Source of the DNA: Alkalihalophilus pseudofirmus OF4
GTDB lineage: Bacteria; Bacillota; Bacilli; Bacillales; Bacillaceae_D
Assembly (NCBI RefSeq): GCF_000005825.2
Contig: NC_013791.2
Location: forward strand, 3,658,001 to 3,722,000
DNA length: 64,000 nt
Direction: 5' to 3'
Under the pieces are notes generated by a model, which saw only the letters and a list, made by a program, of their open reading frames with translations, had not been told where the DNA came from and did no database searches. This document shows positions 31,583 to 41,065 of the stretch, piece after piece; the stretch's first letter is position 1; each line of letters opens with the position of its first letter. The position numbers and the translations under genes are program-made.

Positions 31583-32296
31583 GTGGCTGAACACCTAGAA
31601 ATTATGATCCGAACACTGATTGCCTTTGCATCTCTATTTCTTGGCGCAAAACTGCTCGGAAAGCAAACGATTTCACAAATGACGACCTTTGATTTCATCG
31701 CAACTATTACTCTTGGCTCTATTACTGCCAACCTTGCTTTTAATACGAGCGTTCCTATACACAGCGTATGGATTTCATTTGCGATGTTTGTATTCATTAT
31801 CTACATTGTTGAATATACTTCGATGAAAAACCGAAAAACTCGTAAATTCTTTGCAGGTGACCCTACGGTAATCATTGAAAATGGAAGACTGCTTGAGGGG
31901 AATATGCGTAAAATGCGTTATACCTTGGATTATATGAATCAGCAGCTGCGTGAAAATAATATTTTTGATGTAAGAGAGGTCCTTGTTGCCATGATCGAAC
32001 CAAATGGTACATTAACCGCTCTAAAAAAACAGGAGTTTCGGGAGGTGACAAAAGGAAACTTGAATTTGATTAGTCAGCCTGAAAAGCATATCGTACCGAT
32101 AGAATTAATGATGGACGGAGTGGTCATTACTCGCAATCTCCAAGAAAATAACATTGAAGAACAGTGGCTTATGGACCAGCTAGAGAAACGAGGAGTATTA
32201 AAAAAGGAGGTTATGTATGCCGTCTTAGCACCTAATGGAAAGCTCTATATTGATACGTATCATGACTTTATCCCGCAGCCGATCGATAAAGAATAA
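31583..32296 (+). CDS. DUF421 membrane protein (YetF family)
   Basis: 237 residues. Three N-terminal transmembrane segments (about 5-80, with LLGKQTISQMTTFDFIATITLGSI split among them) and a cytoplasmic C-terminal alpha/beta domain with PTVIIENGRL and YTLDYMNQQLRE, the DUF421/YetF layout. Function not established. GTG 31583 follows AAGGGAGGT by six bases; the longer reading to 31544 has none. Divergent from ktrC. Confidence 0.87.
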   Translation: MAEHLEIMIRTLIAFASLFLGAKLLGKQTISQMTTFDFIATITLGSITANLAFNTSVPIHSVWISFAMFVFIIYIVEYTSMKNRKTRKFFAGDPTVIIENGRLLEGNMRKMRYTLDYMNQQLRENNIFDVREVLVAMIEPNGTLTALKKQEFREVTKGNLNLISQPEKHIVPIELMMDGVVITRNLQENNIEEQWLMDQLEKRGVLKKEVMYAVLAPNGKLYIDTYHDFIPQPIDKE

Positions 32297-32307
32297 GCGA
32301 AGGCATC

Positions 32308-33084
32308 TTATAGGATCTGCCTCCGCAACAGCCATTCTCGTATTGCTTGATTACATTCATCCTGACGCTTAGTCGGTACTTGATGAGCAACTCCTTGCAC
32401 ATAAACCACTTCCACGTCATGAGCTCTTTTTAAATAATCGTACATATAGTTATGCATGATGAGATCACGGCTGCCATATATCAAAAGCAACGGCACTGTT
32501 AATTGATTAAGGCGCCCAATCGACTGGTATTCATATCCGAGCCTGTACGTTTCAGATAAAACATCTGGATTTACTTCTTTGATCACCGATTGCATTTCCT
32601 TCGCATGCTCTTTATTCTTAAAGTGCGCATGCGGCAAAACATAGCTGATCAGATTCATCCATTTCTTTTTGGCAGCCCACATGCCAAGCTTAAACTCCTT
32701 GTCTAAAAGAAAGCTTGTTACTTCCGGAAACCCCCCAATCAAAACCACTCCGGCTGTAATGTTCGGATACTTCAAGGCAAACTCTTGAGCAATAGAACCA
32801 CCGTTTGAGTACCCAACGATAATGGCTTTTTTTGCACGCATTTTTTTTAATACCGCTCTGATGCATTCGGCTGACTCTTCAATTGAAAAAGCTTTAGCAG
32901 CCCCTTTTGTGCTATGACCAACTCCAGGAAGATCTACCACAACGACTTTCCCTACATCAGCTAATGCATATTGATATCGGAATGTAAGATGTGACATGGC
33001 AGGAGGATGAATAAAGACTAATGGAGTGCCGCCTCCACGCACTTCATAAAAAATCTTGATGCCTTGATACGATACGTACGCCAT
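32308..33084 (-). CDS. alpha/beta hydrolase
   Basis: 258-residue cytoplasmic hydrolase. Oxyanion HPPAM after strand 3, nucleophile elbow GYSNGG (Ser near residue 92), acid residue in YGSRDL and catalytic His in GVAHQVP. A helical cap lies in the middle. Substrate unknown. ATG 33084 has AGGG five bases upstream, inside the end of the preceding small gene, so the two are likely cotranscribed. Confidence 0.85.
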   Translation of the reverse strand: MAYVSYQGIKIFYEVRGGGTPLVFIHPPAMSHLTFRYQYALADVGKVVVVDLPGVGHSTKGAAKAFSIEESAECIRAVLKKMRAKKAIIVGYSNGGSIAQEFALKYPNITAGVVLIGGFPEVTSFLLDKEFKLGMWAAKKKWMNLISYVLPHAHFKNKEHAKEMQSVIKEVNPDVLSETYRLGYEYQSIGRLNQLTVPLLLIYGSRDLIMHNYMYDYLKRAHDVEVVYVQGVAHQVPTKRQDECNQAIREWLLRRQIL

Positions 33085-33098
33085 GTCATCCCTACCCC

Positions 33099-33269
33099 CT
33101 ACTTCATAATCATCGGCCAAATCATTTCATATAATTTGTAGCCTAAATAAATACCGACAATCCCCATAATTCCCGGTAATGCTGGTGGTGCTGGAATTGG
33201 CAGCTTAACTAGCGCAAAAACAAATCCTACAATAAGCCCTGCTAAAATTGCGAGTAATATTTCCTGCAT
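33099..33269 (-). CDS. small XapX-domain membrane protein
   Basis: 56 residues: MQEILLAILAG, then VKLPIPAPPALPGIMGI and YLGYKLYEM. Two hydrophobic helices separated by a Pro-rich loop with PxPAPPALPG, the signature of the XapX (DUF1427) family. GAAGGATG stands five bases before the ATG. It directly precedes the hydrolase gene. Role unknown. Confidence 0.82.
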   Translation of the reverse strand: MQEILLAILAGLIVGFVFALVKLPIPAPPALPGIMGIVGIYLGYKLYEMIWPMIMK

Positions 33270-33331
33270 GATGTCATCCTTCTTTCTGAGATGTCTCTCT
33301 TACTTTGTGTGTTTACGACTAGATTATGCCT

Positions 33332-33814
33332 TTAAATAAAGACTTCAATAAAAAACCAAATAATTAATACGGCTTGAACGAGTGCTTTGGCTGCAGTTCC
33401 GCTTAAAAAAGCAAAGAAAGAGGCTATTGCTACCAGAACAGCTTGTCTTGCATCCTTTGTTGCGATGAACTCAGTAATGAAGACTAGCGCAAAAGGTACG
33501 AGAATAATACCGAATGGCGGCATGATAAAGGAGCCGACAATCACCCCTACAGCAGCCATCCGCTCACTCCATTTTGACCCGCCGTATTTCTTCACAAAAA
33601 ACTGACTGGCAATAAGATCAGCTGCAAACAATAAAACAGTCAAAACGCCAGCGCCAATCCAAAACCAAACCGAAAGAGCCGCACCGTCGATGAAGAAAAT
33701 ATAAAGGATAAACCCTGCCCATAAGACGAGGACAGAGGGAACGATCGGAAATAGTAATCCAACAAAACTTAAAATAAATAAAGCAATAATTAAAATCCAA
33801 ATAACAGCTTCCAT
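33332..33814 (-). CDS. DUF456 membrane protein
   Basis: 160 residues with four predicted transmembrane segments (about 4-24, 30-65, 85-125, 130-158). Gly/Pro-rich repeats such as LLFPIVPSVLVLWAG and GSFIMPPFGIILVPF fit the DUF456 family, whose members resemble small glycine-zipper membrane proteins. Function unknown. GAAAGGAG stands before the ATG. 62 bases upstream of the XapX gene. Confidence 0.85.
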   Translation of the reverse strand: MEAVIWILIIALFILSFVGLLFPIVPSVLVLWAGFILYIFFIDGAALSVWFWIGAGVLTVLLFAADLIASQFFVKKYGGSKWSERMAAVGVIVGSFIMPPFGIILVPFALVFITEFIATKDARQAVLVAIASFFAFLSGTAAKALVQAVLIIWFFIEVFI

Positions 33815-33879
33815 GATATTCTCCTTTCTAAATACAGTGCTCTCAAATCTTGGGGTTAGGCTGCTGGGTTAGTGTCAGC

Positions 33880-33940
33880 TCGCCGCTCCTGAAATATGCT
33901 TCGCTTTCCGCGGTGAGCTGCTGAGCTTCCTCTACCCAGC
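33880..33940 (+). repeat. short copy of the mosaic intergenic repeat
   Basis: GCCGCTCCTGAAATATGC, TTCGCTTTCCGCGGTGAGC and GAGCTTCCTC match the copies at 30180-30253 (reverse), 40720 and 46640. It lies between the argS terminator and the DUF456 gene. Confidence 0.7.
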
Positions 33941-33959
33941 CATCTCCGCACATCAAAAA

Positions 33960-33984
33960 GCTCCCTTTCTAGGGAAAAGGGAGC
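33960..33984 (-). terminator. argS terminator
   Basis: Perfect nine-base stem GCTCCCTTT / AAAGGGAGC with a T run on the minus strand, ten bases past the argS stop. Confidence 0.85.
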
Positions 33985-33993
33985 TCTTAGGTG

Positions 33994-35664
33994 TTACATC
34001 TTTTCTGGTGCTGATACGCCTACAAGTGATAGGGCGTTTTGAATCGTAATTTGTGTTGCTTTCATTAAAGCAAGACGTGCTTTACTCTTATCTTGGTCTT
34101 CAGAATCAATTACACGCTCAGCATTGTAGAAGCTGTGAAGTGCAGAAGCTAAGTCATGCGCATAATTCGTAATACGGTGAGGCATTTTCTTTTCAGCTGC
34201 TTCAGCAACAATTGCCGGGAAATCACCTATTGCTTTTAGAAGGTCGTATTCTTTTTCTGTCGATACAGCTGAAAGGTCTGTATTCTCATCATAATCAAGG
34301 CCAAGCTCTTCGCCTTGACGAAGCATGCTGCATACACGAGCATGAGCATACTGTACATAGAATACTGGGTTCTCATTTGATTTAGATACAGCAAGGTCCA
34401 TATCAAAATCAAGTTGAGAATCTGCACTACGCATCGCAAAGAAGTAACGAACAGCATCAATGCCTACTTCATCCATTAAATCACGAAGGGTTACAGCCTT
34501 ACCCGTACGCTTGCTCATCTTCACTTTCTCTCCACCTTGATACAAGCTCACCATCTGAATGATCTGCACTTCAAACTGCTCAGGAGAATATCCAAGCGCT
34601 TGGATTGCCGCTCTCATACGAGGGATGTAGCCGTGATGGTCCGCTCCCCAAATGTTAATCAGCTTATCAAAGCCGCGTTGCATTTTATCTTGGTGATACG
34701 CAATATCAGGTGTTAAATATGTGTATGTGCCGTCATTTTTGATTAATACACGATCTTTATCATCGCCGTATGTTGTTGAACGGAACCAAGTTGCACCGTC
34801 CTGCTCATAGGTTTCCCCTTTTTCATCAAGCGTTTCAAGCACTTCAATGACTTTATTAGACTCATAAAGACTTGTTTCAGAGAACCAGTTGTCAAATTCA
34901 ACACGGAACTCTTTTAAGTCTGATTTGATTTTATCAAGCTCTTTTTGCAAGCCATATTGACGGAAAAACTCACGACGCTCAGATTCTGAGACGTTTACAT
35001 ATTTGTCGCCATGCTCTTCTGCAAGTGCTTTACCGAAATCGACAATATCTTGCCCGCGGTAACCTTCCTCAGGCATTTCTTTATCTTGACCTAGAGCTTG
35101 GAAATAACGAGCTTCCAGTGACAGCGCAAGGTTATTAATTTGATTTCCAGCATCGTTAATATAATACTCACGCTCAACATCATAGCCAGCTTTGCTTAAC
35201 ACGTTACACAACGCATCACCCACTGCCGCACCGCGTGCATGTCCTAAGTGCAGGCTTCCTGTTGGATTGGCTGAAACGAACTCAACCTGGATCTTCTCAC
35301 CATTGCCAACATTCGTTTCACCGTATGCTTCTTTTGCAGATAAAACAGCTGGTACAATCTCACGAAGGTAGCTTTTGTTCATGAAAAAGTTAATGAACCC
35401 TGGTCCGGCAATATCGATTTTTTGAATTGATGCTTTTTCTTTGTCAAGCTGAGACGTGAGCTCTTCTGCAATTTGACGCGGCGCTTTCTTTGCAATACGC
35501 GCCAGCTGCATTGCCATATTTGTTGCATAATCTCCATGCGCTTTGTCTTTTGGCGCTTCAAGAACTACTTCAGGAAGCACATCTTCTGTTGCAAGCCCTG
35601 CTGAAATCACGGCTGCTTTTATTTCTTCTTTTAACTTTTGCTTCATTTGTTCAACACTGTTCAT
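33994..35664 (-). CDS. argS: arginyl-tRNA synthetase
   Basis: Class I synthetase that charges tRNA-Arg. 556 residues, full length. Arg-tRNA synthetase N-domain (about 1-115), HIGH motif as HLGHAR near 138, KMSKRTG near 380 and the anticodon-binding DALR domain (about 430-556, ending [12 protein letters not shown]). AGGAGG is eleven bases before the ATG. Three bases after ywiB, as in B. subtilis. No T-box leader was seen. Confidence 0.96.
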   Translation of the reverse strand: MNSVEQMKQKLKEEIKAAVISAGLATEDVLPEVVLEAPKDKAHGDYATNMAMQLARIAKKAPRQIAEELTSQLDKEKASIQKIDIAGPGFINFFMNKSYLREIVPAVLSAKEAYGETNVGNGEKIQVEFVSANPTGSLHLGHARGAAVGDALCNVLSKAGYDVEREYYINDAGNQINNLALSLEARYFQALGQDKEMPEEGYRGQDIVDFGKALAEEHGDKYVNVSESERREFFRQYGLQKELDKIKSDLKEFRVEFDNWFSETSLYESNKVIEVLETLDEKGETYEQDGATWFRSTTYGDDKDRVLIKNDGTYTYLTPDIAYHQDKMQRGFDKLINIWGADHHGYIPRMRAAIQALGYSPEQFEVQIIQMVSLYQGGEKVKMSKRTGKAVTLRDLMDEVGIDAVRYFFAMRSADSQLDFDMDLAVSKSNENPVFYVQYAHARVCSMLRQGEELGLDYDENTDLSAVSTEKEYDLLKAIGDFPAIVAEAAEKKMPHRITNYAHDLASALHSFYNAERVIDSEDQDKSKARLALMKATQITIQNALSLVGVSAPEKM

Positions 35665-35667
35665 CTT

Positions 35668-36105
35668 TTAATGATCCTCCTCTAATGTTAAGCGTACTTC
35701 ATGCTGCCCGGCATCTTGTCCCTGTAATAAAAATCGGTACTTGATGTGGATCTTGCCGCGCTGTTTACGCGTCGGCCATGTCACTAGTACTTTATCTGTC
35801 ACTGCCTTCGTTTCCCACGACGCATCTGGTGTCACGTACCGGCCAAGTGATTCCTCGCCTGATATAAATGCTTGACGCATGAGCACAGTCCCTTGCCTGA
35901 TCAGCATCAGCTCACGTCCATCCCATTTCATCGTCGTCTGAACAGATTCTGTCTCTGTTAACGCCTCTTCAAAACGCAGATAATCCTGATTTCCTTTATG
36001 ATACAGCTCACCTCGAGTGGTGAACTCATAGGAATCGGTATGATCATCATGCTGAATTTTATTTTGGAAGATCATCTTTACCGTTCTCTTCGTTGGTTTA
36101 TTCAT
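35668..36105 (-). CDS. ywiB: DUF1934 protein YwiB
   Basis: 145-residue lipocalin-like beta-barrel of the DUF1934 family: many beta strands such as SYEFTTRGELYHKG, VQTTMKWDGRELMLIRQG and GKIHIKYRFLLQGQ. Function unknown. Almost contiguous with argS and always paired with it in Bacillus. Confidence 0.9.
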   Translation of the reverse strand: MNKPTKRTVKMIFQNKIQHDDHTDSYEFTTRGELYHKGNQDYLRFEEALTETESVQTTMKWDGRELMLIRQGTVLMRQAFISGEESLGRYVTPDASWETKAVTDKVLVTWPTRKQRGKIHIKYRFLLQGQDAGQHEVRLTLEEDH

Positions 36106-36245
36106 TCAGTCGCACACCTTTCTAAAAGTGCGGGGTTTAGACAAGTCTAAACAACCATTCTTCTATTGTTCAAGTTTAGCGATTTTAAGGCTTCGTTGCA
36201 AGGCTCTGTTCTGTGTCGATTTGATTTTCAGAAAGAGGAACGAAA

Positions 36246-36275
36246 AAGATGAGCGTCTTACCGTCCGCTCATCTT
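36246..36275 (-). terminator. terminator of the speE-speB unit
   Basis: On the minus strand AAGATGAGC pairs with GCTCATCTT and TTT follows. It lies beyond the modular repeat, about 290 bases past the speB stop. Confidence 0.7.
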
Positions 36276-36292
36276 GATGTCGCTATATATAC

Positions 36293-36562
36293 CGCATGCC
36301 AGAACACTCGCGTACGCTTTTCTTTGTCCAGCTTCATGTCTCAGGTCTTCGGCGGCTTCACTTTGTCAAACGAAGCAAAAAACGCTTCTTTTTGTCAAAC
36401 CTCCACCCTCCTCATACCTAAACGAGCCATTACGCTTTTCTTTGTCCAGCTTCTGCTCGTTGTCCTGCGGGTAAAAACGGTGCATCGAATGGAGTCAAAA
36501 AGCGACTTCATATCGCTCCCCCTTATTTTACCGCATGCCAGAACATGTCATTACGCTCTTCT
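36293..36562 (-). repeat. modular repeat behind speB (two modules)
   Basis: CGCTTTTCTTTGTCCAGCTTC recurs at 36315 and 36433 and a variant (CGCTCTTC) at 36554, so modules are 118 and 121 bases. Reading with speB: first a module like that behind icmF (CCGCATGCCAGAAC...CGGTGCATCG), then a different one (ACCTAAACGAGCC...GTCAAACGAAGC). The 459-bp gap between ywiB and speB holds only this and the terminator. Confidence 0.75.
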
Positions 36563-36564
36563 AT

Positions 36565-37440
36565 CTATCTGTCTGCCCATCCTAGGATGATCTCTCTGAT
36601 CATTTTGCTTGCTGTGATTTGTGTTTGTTCGGTTGGGTCATACGCTGGAGCTACTTCTACCAAGTCGGCTCCGATGATGTTGATATTTGAGTCGGCAATC
36701 GCCATAATCGCATCGAGCAGCTCTTTTGATGTGATACCGCCAGCTTCTGCTGTTCCTGTTCCTGGTGCGCATGACGGGTCAAGAACATCGATATCGATCG
36801 TTACATATACATTGCGGCCGGCAAGTGTTGGAAGAACTTTCTTTAACGGCTCTGCTACTTCGAATTTAGACATATGCATGCCTGATTCTTTCGCAAACTG
36901 GAACTCCTCACGCATCCCTGAACGAATTCCAAATGAATAGACGTTCTCTGGGCCAATCAACCCGCATGCTTTACGGATTGGCGTCGAGTGTGAAAGCACC
37001 TCGCCTTCATACTCTTCACGCAAGTCAGCATGAGCATCAATATGGATGATCGCCATGTTGTCGTATTTTTTATTCATTGACTTGAAAATCGGCCAAGATA
37101 AAAGATGCTCTCCGCCAAGCCCGATTGGAAACTTACCATCAGCTAACAGCTTATCGACATACTCTTCTACCATATCTAGGCTGCGCGCGGCATTACCAAA
37201 TGGAAGAGGGATGTCTCCCGCATCAAAGTAGTTCACTTCTTCTAAATGCTTGTCCATATACGGGCTGTACTCTTCAAGTCCAAGAGATGCTTCGCGGATA
37301 CGGTTTGGACCAAAACGAGAGCCCGGACGAAATGATACGGTCCAGTCCATTGGCATACCGTAAATTACCGCTTTTGCATCCTCATAGCTCGGGTTGCTCA
37401 TTATGAACACTTTGCCTGAATAAGCTTCATCAAAACGCAT
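36565..37440 (-). CDS. speB: agmatinase
   Basis: Binuclear manganese ureohydrolase converting agmatine to putrescine and urea. 291 residues. Metal ligands in GGEH (about 112-115), DAHADLR (about 139-145) and DIDVLDP (about 218-224). AAGGAGG lies before the ATG, 12 bases after speE. Together the pair make putrescine and spermidine. Confidence 0.95.
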   Translation of the reverse strand: MRFDEAYSGKVFIMSNPSYEDAKAVIYGMPMDWTVSFRPGSRFGPNRIREASLGLEEYSPYMDKHLEEVNYFDAGDIPLPFGNAARSLDMVEEYVDKLLADGKFPIGLGGEHLLSWPIFKSMNKKYDNMAIIHIDAHADLREEYEGEVLSHSTPIRKACGLIGPENVYSFGIRSGMREEFQFAKESGMHMSKFEVAEPLKKVLPTLAGRNVYVTIDIDVLDPSCAPGTGTAEAGGITSKELLDAIMAIADSNINIIGADLVEVAPAYDPTEQTQITASKMIREIILGWADR

Positions 37441-37452
37441 CGAAATTCCTCC

Positions 37453-38280
37453 TTATTTTACAAGATCGCTAACAAATTTCGGAAGTGCAAAAGAAGCTTT
37501 GTGAAGTTCTTTTGTGTAGTACTTTGTTTCGATCTCATGGAAACGCTCATCCGCTGCTTCAAGAGGATCATGCTTTTTCGAACCGATTGTGAATGTCCAA
37601 AGGCCGCTTGGGTATGTTGGAATATTTGCAGTGTATAGACGTGTAATCGGGAAGATCTCACGCACGTCACGTTGAACTTGTGTAATAAGGTCTTTATGGA
37701 ACCAAGGGTTATCTGTCTGTGCAACGAAAATACCGTCTTCTTTCAGCGCACGAGAGATTCCTTCGTAGAATCCTTTTTCAAATAATTTTACAGCTGGTCC
37801 TACAGGCTCTGTTGAGTCAACCATAATCACATCATACTCGTTTTCAGCTTTAGCAATATGCATGAAGCCGTCGTCTACTTGAACATTCACGCGTGCATCA
37901 TCAAGAGCGCCTGCAATAGATGGTAAGTATTTTTTTGAGTACTCGATTACTTTTCCGTCGATTTCGACAAGTGTCGCACGCTCTACAGATGGGTGCTTTA
38001 ATACTTCACGGATTACCCCGCCGTCTCCTCCGCCTACAACAAGAACATGCTTAGGATCAGGGTGGGTGAATAATGGCACGTGAGCCACCATTTCGTGATA
38101 AACGAATTCATCTTTCTCTGTTGTCATAACCATACCGTCAAGAACAAGCATGTTGCCGAACTCTTCTGTTTCAACAACGTCTAATTGTTGAAAATCTGTC
38201 TTTTCGCTATGTAGCGTACGTTTAATTTTTGCTGTAATACCAAAGCGCTCTGTTTGTTTTTCTGTGAACCATAATTCCAT
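37453..38280 (-). CDS. speE: spermidine synthase
   Basis: Aminopropyltransferase that joins putrescine and decarboxylated S-adenosylmethionine to spermidine. 275 residues. Short N-terminal beta domain, then a methyltransferase-like Rossmann fold with [12 protein letters not shown] (about 81-92), EID and the catalytic [11 protein letters not shown]. First gene of speE-speB. Confidence 0.95.
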   Translation of the reverse strand: MELWFTEKQTERFGITAKIKRTLHSEKTDFQQLDVVETEEFGNMLVLDGMVMTTEKDEFVYHEMVAHVPLFTHPDPKHVLVVGGGDGGVIREVLKHPSVERATLVEIDGKVIEYSKKYLPSIAGALDDARVNVQVDDGFMHIAKAENEYDVIMVDSTEPVGPAVKLFEKGFYEGISRALKEDGIFVAQTDNPWFHKDLITQVQRDVREIFPITRLYTANIPTYPSGLWTFTIGSKKHDPLEAADERFHEIETKYYTKELHKASFALPKFVSDLVK

Positions 38281-38486
38281 TTCGCTTCACCTCATCTAAT
38301 ATATTTTACATCGTTTAAATGACTGACATCTGTATCTATTTCACTCGTACCTTGTTTTAGATACACACAAACATGGAAGGCAGTAAATATCCTTCCACAT
38401 GTTCCTTATTTTCATCATAACAGATGAAATTATATAGGAAACAATCAAAAAAGCAAGCAAAATTTACCCCCCTCCTAACCCCCCAT

Positions 38487-38515
38487 GTTTAAAACGATTT
38501 AAAAGAGCCGAAGAT
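38487..38515 (+). promoter_or_regulatory. possible forespore (sigma-F/G) promoter of the PBP gene
   Basis: GTTTA, 15 bases, then GCCGAAGAT. The -35 fits the sigma-F consensus GYWTA; the -10 fits only in part. B. subtilis pbpG is a forespore gene, so the place is right, but the match is weak. Confidence 0.35.
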
Positions 38516-38573
38516 GGTAAAAAACGCACATTTGCGCGCTATTTTAAATCTGGATTTTAATGAGGTGACCGAG

Positions 38574-40691
38574 ATGGAAGTCATCATGAATAGAAGAAAT
38601 AAAAGACGAAGAAGTCTGCTGCGTCTCTTTTTCAGACTCTTCCTTTTAGGGCTCGTCCTGGCACTTGGCGGAGCAGTGGCGTTAATGTCTTATGCAAAAA
38701 TGCAAGGGCCGCCTCCGTTAAGCGTAGCTCAAACCACAGAATATCTAGCTGTTGATGACCGTACAATTGGTGAAAGCCACCGCGGACAGAACCGTTACTT
38801 TGTTCCGTTTAACGAGATCTCACCGTATGTCGTTGATGCGACATTAGCGATTGAAGATCGGAAATTTTACGATCACCTTGGGTTTGACCCGACAAGGATC
38901 GGCGGGGCGATTGTCGCAAATCTTCGTTCAGGCTCGCGCTCACAAGGAGCAAGTACGATTACTCAGCAGTACGCACGTAATTTATATTTATCTCATGATA
39001 AAACATGGGTTAGAAAATGGAATGAACTGATTTACTCCCTTCGTCTTGAGATGAACTATGAAAAAGAACAAATTTTAGAAGGCTATCTTAATACGATTTA
39101 TTACGGACACGGAGCGTACGGGATTGAAGCCGCTTCTCACTATTTTTTTGATAAAGATTCAAAAGATCTTACTTTAGCTGAAGCTAGTATGCTTGCAGGG
39201 ATTCCAAAAGGACCAAGCTATTATTCGCCAAACTTTGACGAACCCCGCGCTAAGGCAAGACAGGAACTTATTTTAGATGCGATGGTTGAAGTCGGCAGCG
39301 TGAGCCGCGCAGAGGCGGAAGACGCAAAGGACGAGCACCTCGCTTACAAAAATAAAGAATTGGTAAGCGGGCTGCAGATCGGACCGTACTTCCAGGATAT
39401 CGTTGAAGCACAGTTAATAGAAGAAGCTGGGATTGAACCTGCTAGAATTGAGGCTGGAGGATTAAAAGTGTATACGACACTTGATGCCGACATGCAGGAA
39501 AAAGCGGAGAAGTGGGTTGCACGTGAGATGCCGCCCGTTCCTGCAGCTGCCCAAAACAAGGCTCTGACTGATGCTGAGAGGGCCACCATGATTCTACAAA
39601 CATCTCTTGTCGCAATTGATCCTCGGAACGGTGATGTACGAGCGTTAGTAGGAGGACGAGATTATTCTGAGAGTCCTTATAATCGTGCTACGCATGCTCA
39701 CCGTCAGGCTGGTTCGACATTTAAGCCATTTCTCTACTATGCAGCACTTGAGAACGGTTCGACACCTGCATCAACATTATTAAGTGAACCAACGCAGTTT
39801 CAAATTGATGAAGGACGCGCGATTTACTCTCCTAGTAATTTCGGCAATAATTACGCGAATGACTTCATTACACTACTGCAGGCGATTGCCTTCTCTGATA
39901 ACATTTATGCTGTAAAAAGTCTGCTTGTCCTTGGAACAGAGAAACTAATAGATGTCGCTGAACGTGTGGGCATTATCAGCCCGCTGCCTGAGACAGCATC
40001 ACTCGCCTTAGGTTCTGCCGATGTCACATTACTTGAAATGGTCAATGGCTACAGTCCTTTTGCAAATGGAGGACAAAAGGTAAAGCCGCGCTTTATCCGC
40101 AAAGTTGTCGACTTAAATGGACGTGTGCTCTATGAGAGTGAACCAGAAAAAGAACAAGTGCTGGATCCTAAGCTTGCTTTTATTATGACCGATCTTATGA
40201 CAGGCATGTTTGACCCAAGTTTAAACGCTCATGCAGGAGTCACAGGCGGGTCCGTAGCACATCTTGTTAACAGACCGGTAGCTGGAAAAAGCGGATCTAC
40301 TCCTCAGGACAGCTGGATGATCGGCTATACGCCGCAGCTTGTGACCGGCGTGTGGGTAGGCTACGATAAAGCAACACCGATTGATCAGCGGACGGAAGGC
40401 CAAATTTCTAAGAAAATTTGGGCTAACTTTACAGAAGATGCGCTCAAAAACGAGTTGAAGCTGCCATTTCAAAAACCTCGCGGGGTCGTTGCTGTTGAGA
40501 TGAATCCGCAAAGCGGCTACCTGGCAAGTGAAACATGTCCAAAAAGCCGAACGACGTATTTTATCGCTGGAACAGAACCAACAAAAACCTGCCCGGAAAC
40601 AGCGAATGCGGACGGTACGGATGTAATTGATGAAGAAGCACATGAAGAAGAACGTTTGATAGATAAATTTTTTAAATGGTTTGGTCATTGA
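38574..40691 (+). CDS. pbpG: class A penicillin-binding protein (PbpG-like)
   Basis: Bifunctional peptidoglycan glycosyltransferase/transpeptidase, 705 residues. Basic cytoplasmic start, one transmembrane helix (about 18-38), GT51 domain with EDRKFYDHLGFD and QGASTITQQYARN, and a transpeptidase with SxxK as STFKP (Ser near 381), SDN and KSGSTPQD. The position next to speE-speB matches B. subtilis ywhE (pbpG), a sporulation PBP. ATG 38574 follows GAGGTG; the longer reading begins inside the putative promoter. Confidence 0.92.
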   Translation: MEVIMNRRNKRRRSLLRLFFRLFLLGLVLALGGAVALMSYAKMQGPPPLSVAQTTEYLAVDDRTIGESHRGQNRYFVPFNEISPYVVDATLAIEDRKFYDHLGFDPTRIGGAIVANLRSGSRSQGASTITQQYARNLYLSHDKTWVRKWNELIYSLRLEMNYEKEQILEGYLNTIYYGHGAYGIEAASHYFFDKDSKDLTLAEASMLAGIPKGPSYYSPNFDEPRAKARQELILDAMVEVGSVSRAEAEDAKDEHLAYKNKELVSGLQIGPYFQDIVEAQLIEEAGIEPARIEAGGLKVYTTLDADMQEKAEKWVAREMPPVPAAAQNKALTDAERATMILQTSLVAIDPRNGDVRALVGGRDYSESPYNRATHAHRQAGSTFKPFLYYAALENGSTPASTLLSEPTQFQIDEGRAIYSPSNFGNNYANDFITLLQAIAFSDNIYAVKSLLVLGTEKLIDVAERVGIISPLPETASLALGSADVTLLEMVNGYSPFANGGQKVKPRFIRKVVDLNGRVLYESEPEKEQVLDPKLAFIMTDLMTGMFDPSLNAHAGVTGGSVAHLVNRPVAGKSGSTPQDSWMIGYTPQLVTGVWVGYDKATPIDQRTEGQISKKIWANFTEDALKNELKLPFQKPRGVVAVEMNPQSGYLASETCPKSRTTYFIAGTEPTKTCPETANADGTDVIDEEAHEEERLIDKFFKWFGH

Positions 40692-40719
40692 TATGTAACA
40701 ACCATTAAAGATTTGGAAT

Positions 40720-41010
40720 ATGTATGCCGCTCCTGAACTTTACTACGCTTTTCACGGGGAGCTAGTGAGCTTCCTCGGGCAACGCCCTGTGGGATCTCAC
40801 TTTTACTCTAGGCCCCGTAGAAGTCTCCGTATAGTTCATCCGCTACATTATTGCTTAGTTGAGGTATTTAGTGGGATGATTTAGTTATGGTTCAGTTCAA
40901 TTCAAAATATAATTATTTTCTCCCACCTTTTCTTCTTCTAAGGTTACTGATTAAGGGGTGGAGCTACTTAACCTCATTCATTCTCGCTTCGTTGATTGCA
41001 GTGGTGGTTA
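40720..41010 (+). repeat. long copy of the mosaic intergenic repeat
   Basis: Runs CCGCTCCTGAA, GGGGAGCTAGTGAGCTTCCT, CCCTGTGGGATCTCAC, then CATCCGCTACATTATTGC, GTATTTAGTGGGATGATTTA and TTCATTCTCGC..CGTTGATTG. The same string, with small changes, stands at 46640-46935. It fills the 374-bp gap behind the PBP gene; no gene is present there. Confidence 0.75.
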
Positions 41011-41031
41011 CAAGCTATTATGCAAAACGAA

Positions 41032-41061
41032 AGAAGCTTAGGGGACATCCCCTAAGCTTCT
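41032..41061. terminator. bidirectional terminator beside nhaC
   Basis: Perfect stem AGAAGCTTAGGGG / CCCCTAAGCTTCT with a four-base loop and T/A runs on both sides. Confidence 0.88.
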
Positions 41062-41065
41062 TTAT

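Noticed and set aside
32297-32326. Hairpin GCGAAGGCA / TGCCTCCGC between DUF421 and hydrolase genes as terminator
   Set aside because: No T run on either strand and it covers the last codons of the hydrolase; left out as a supported feature.
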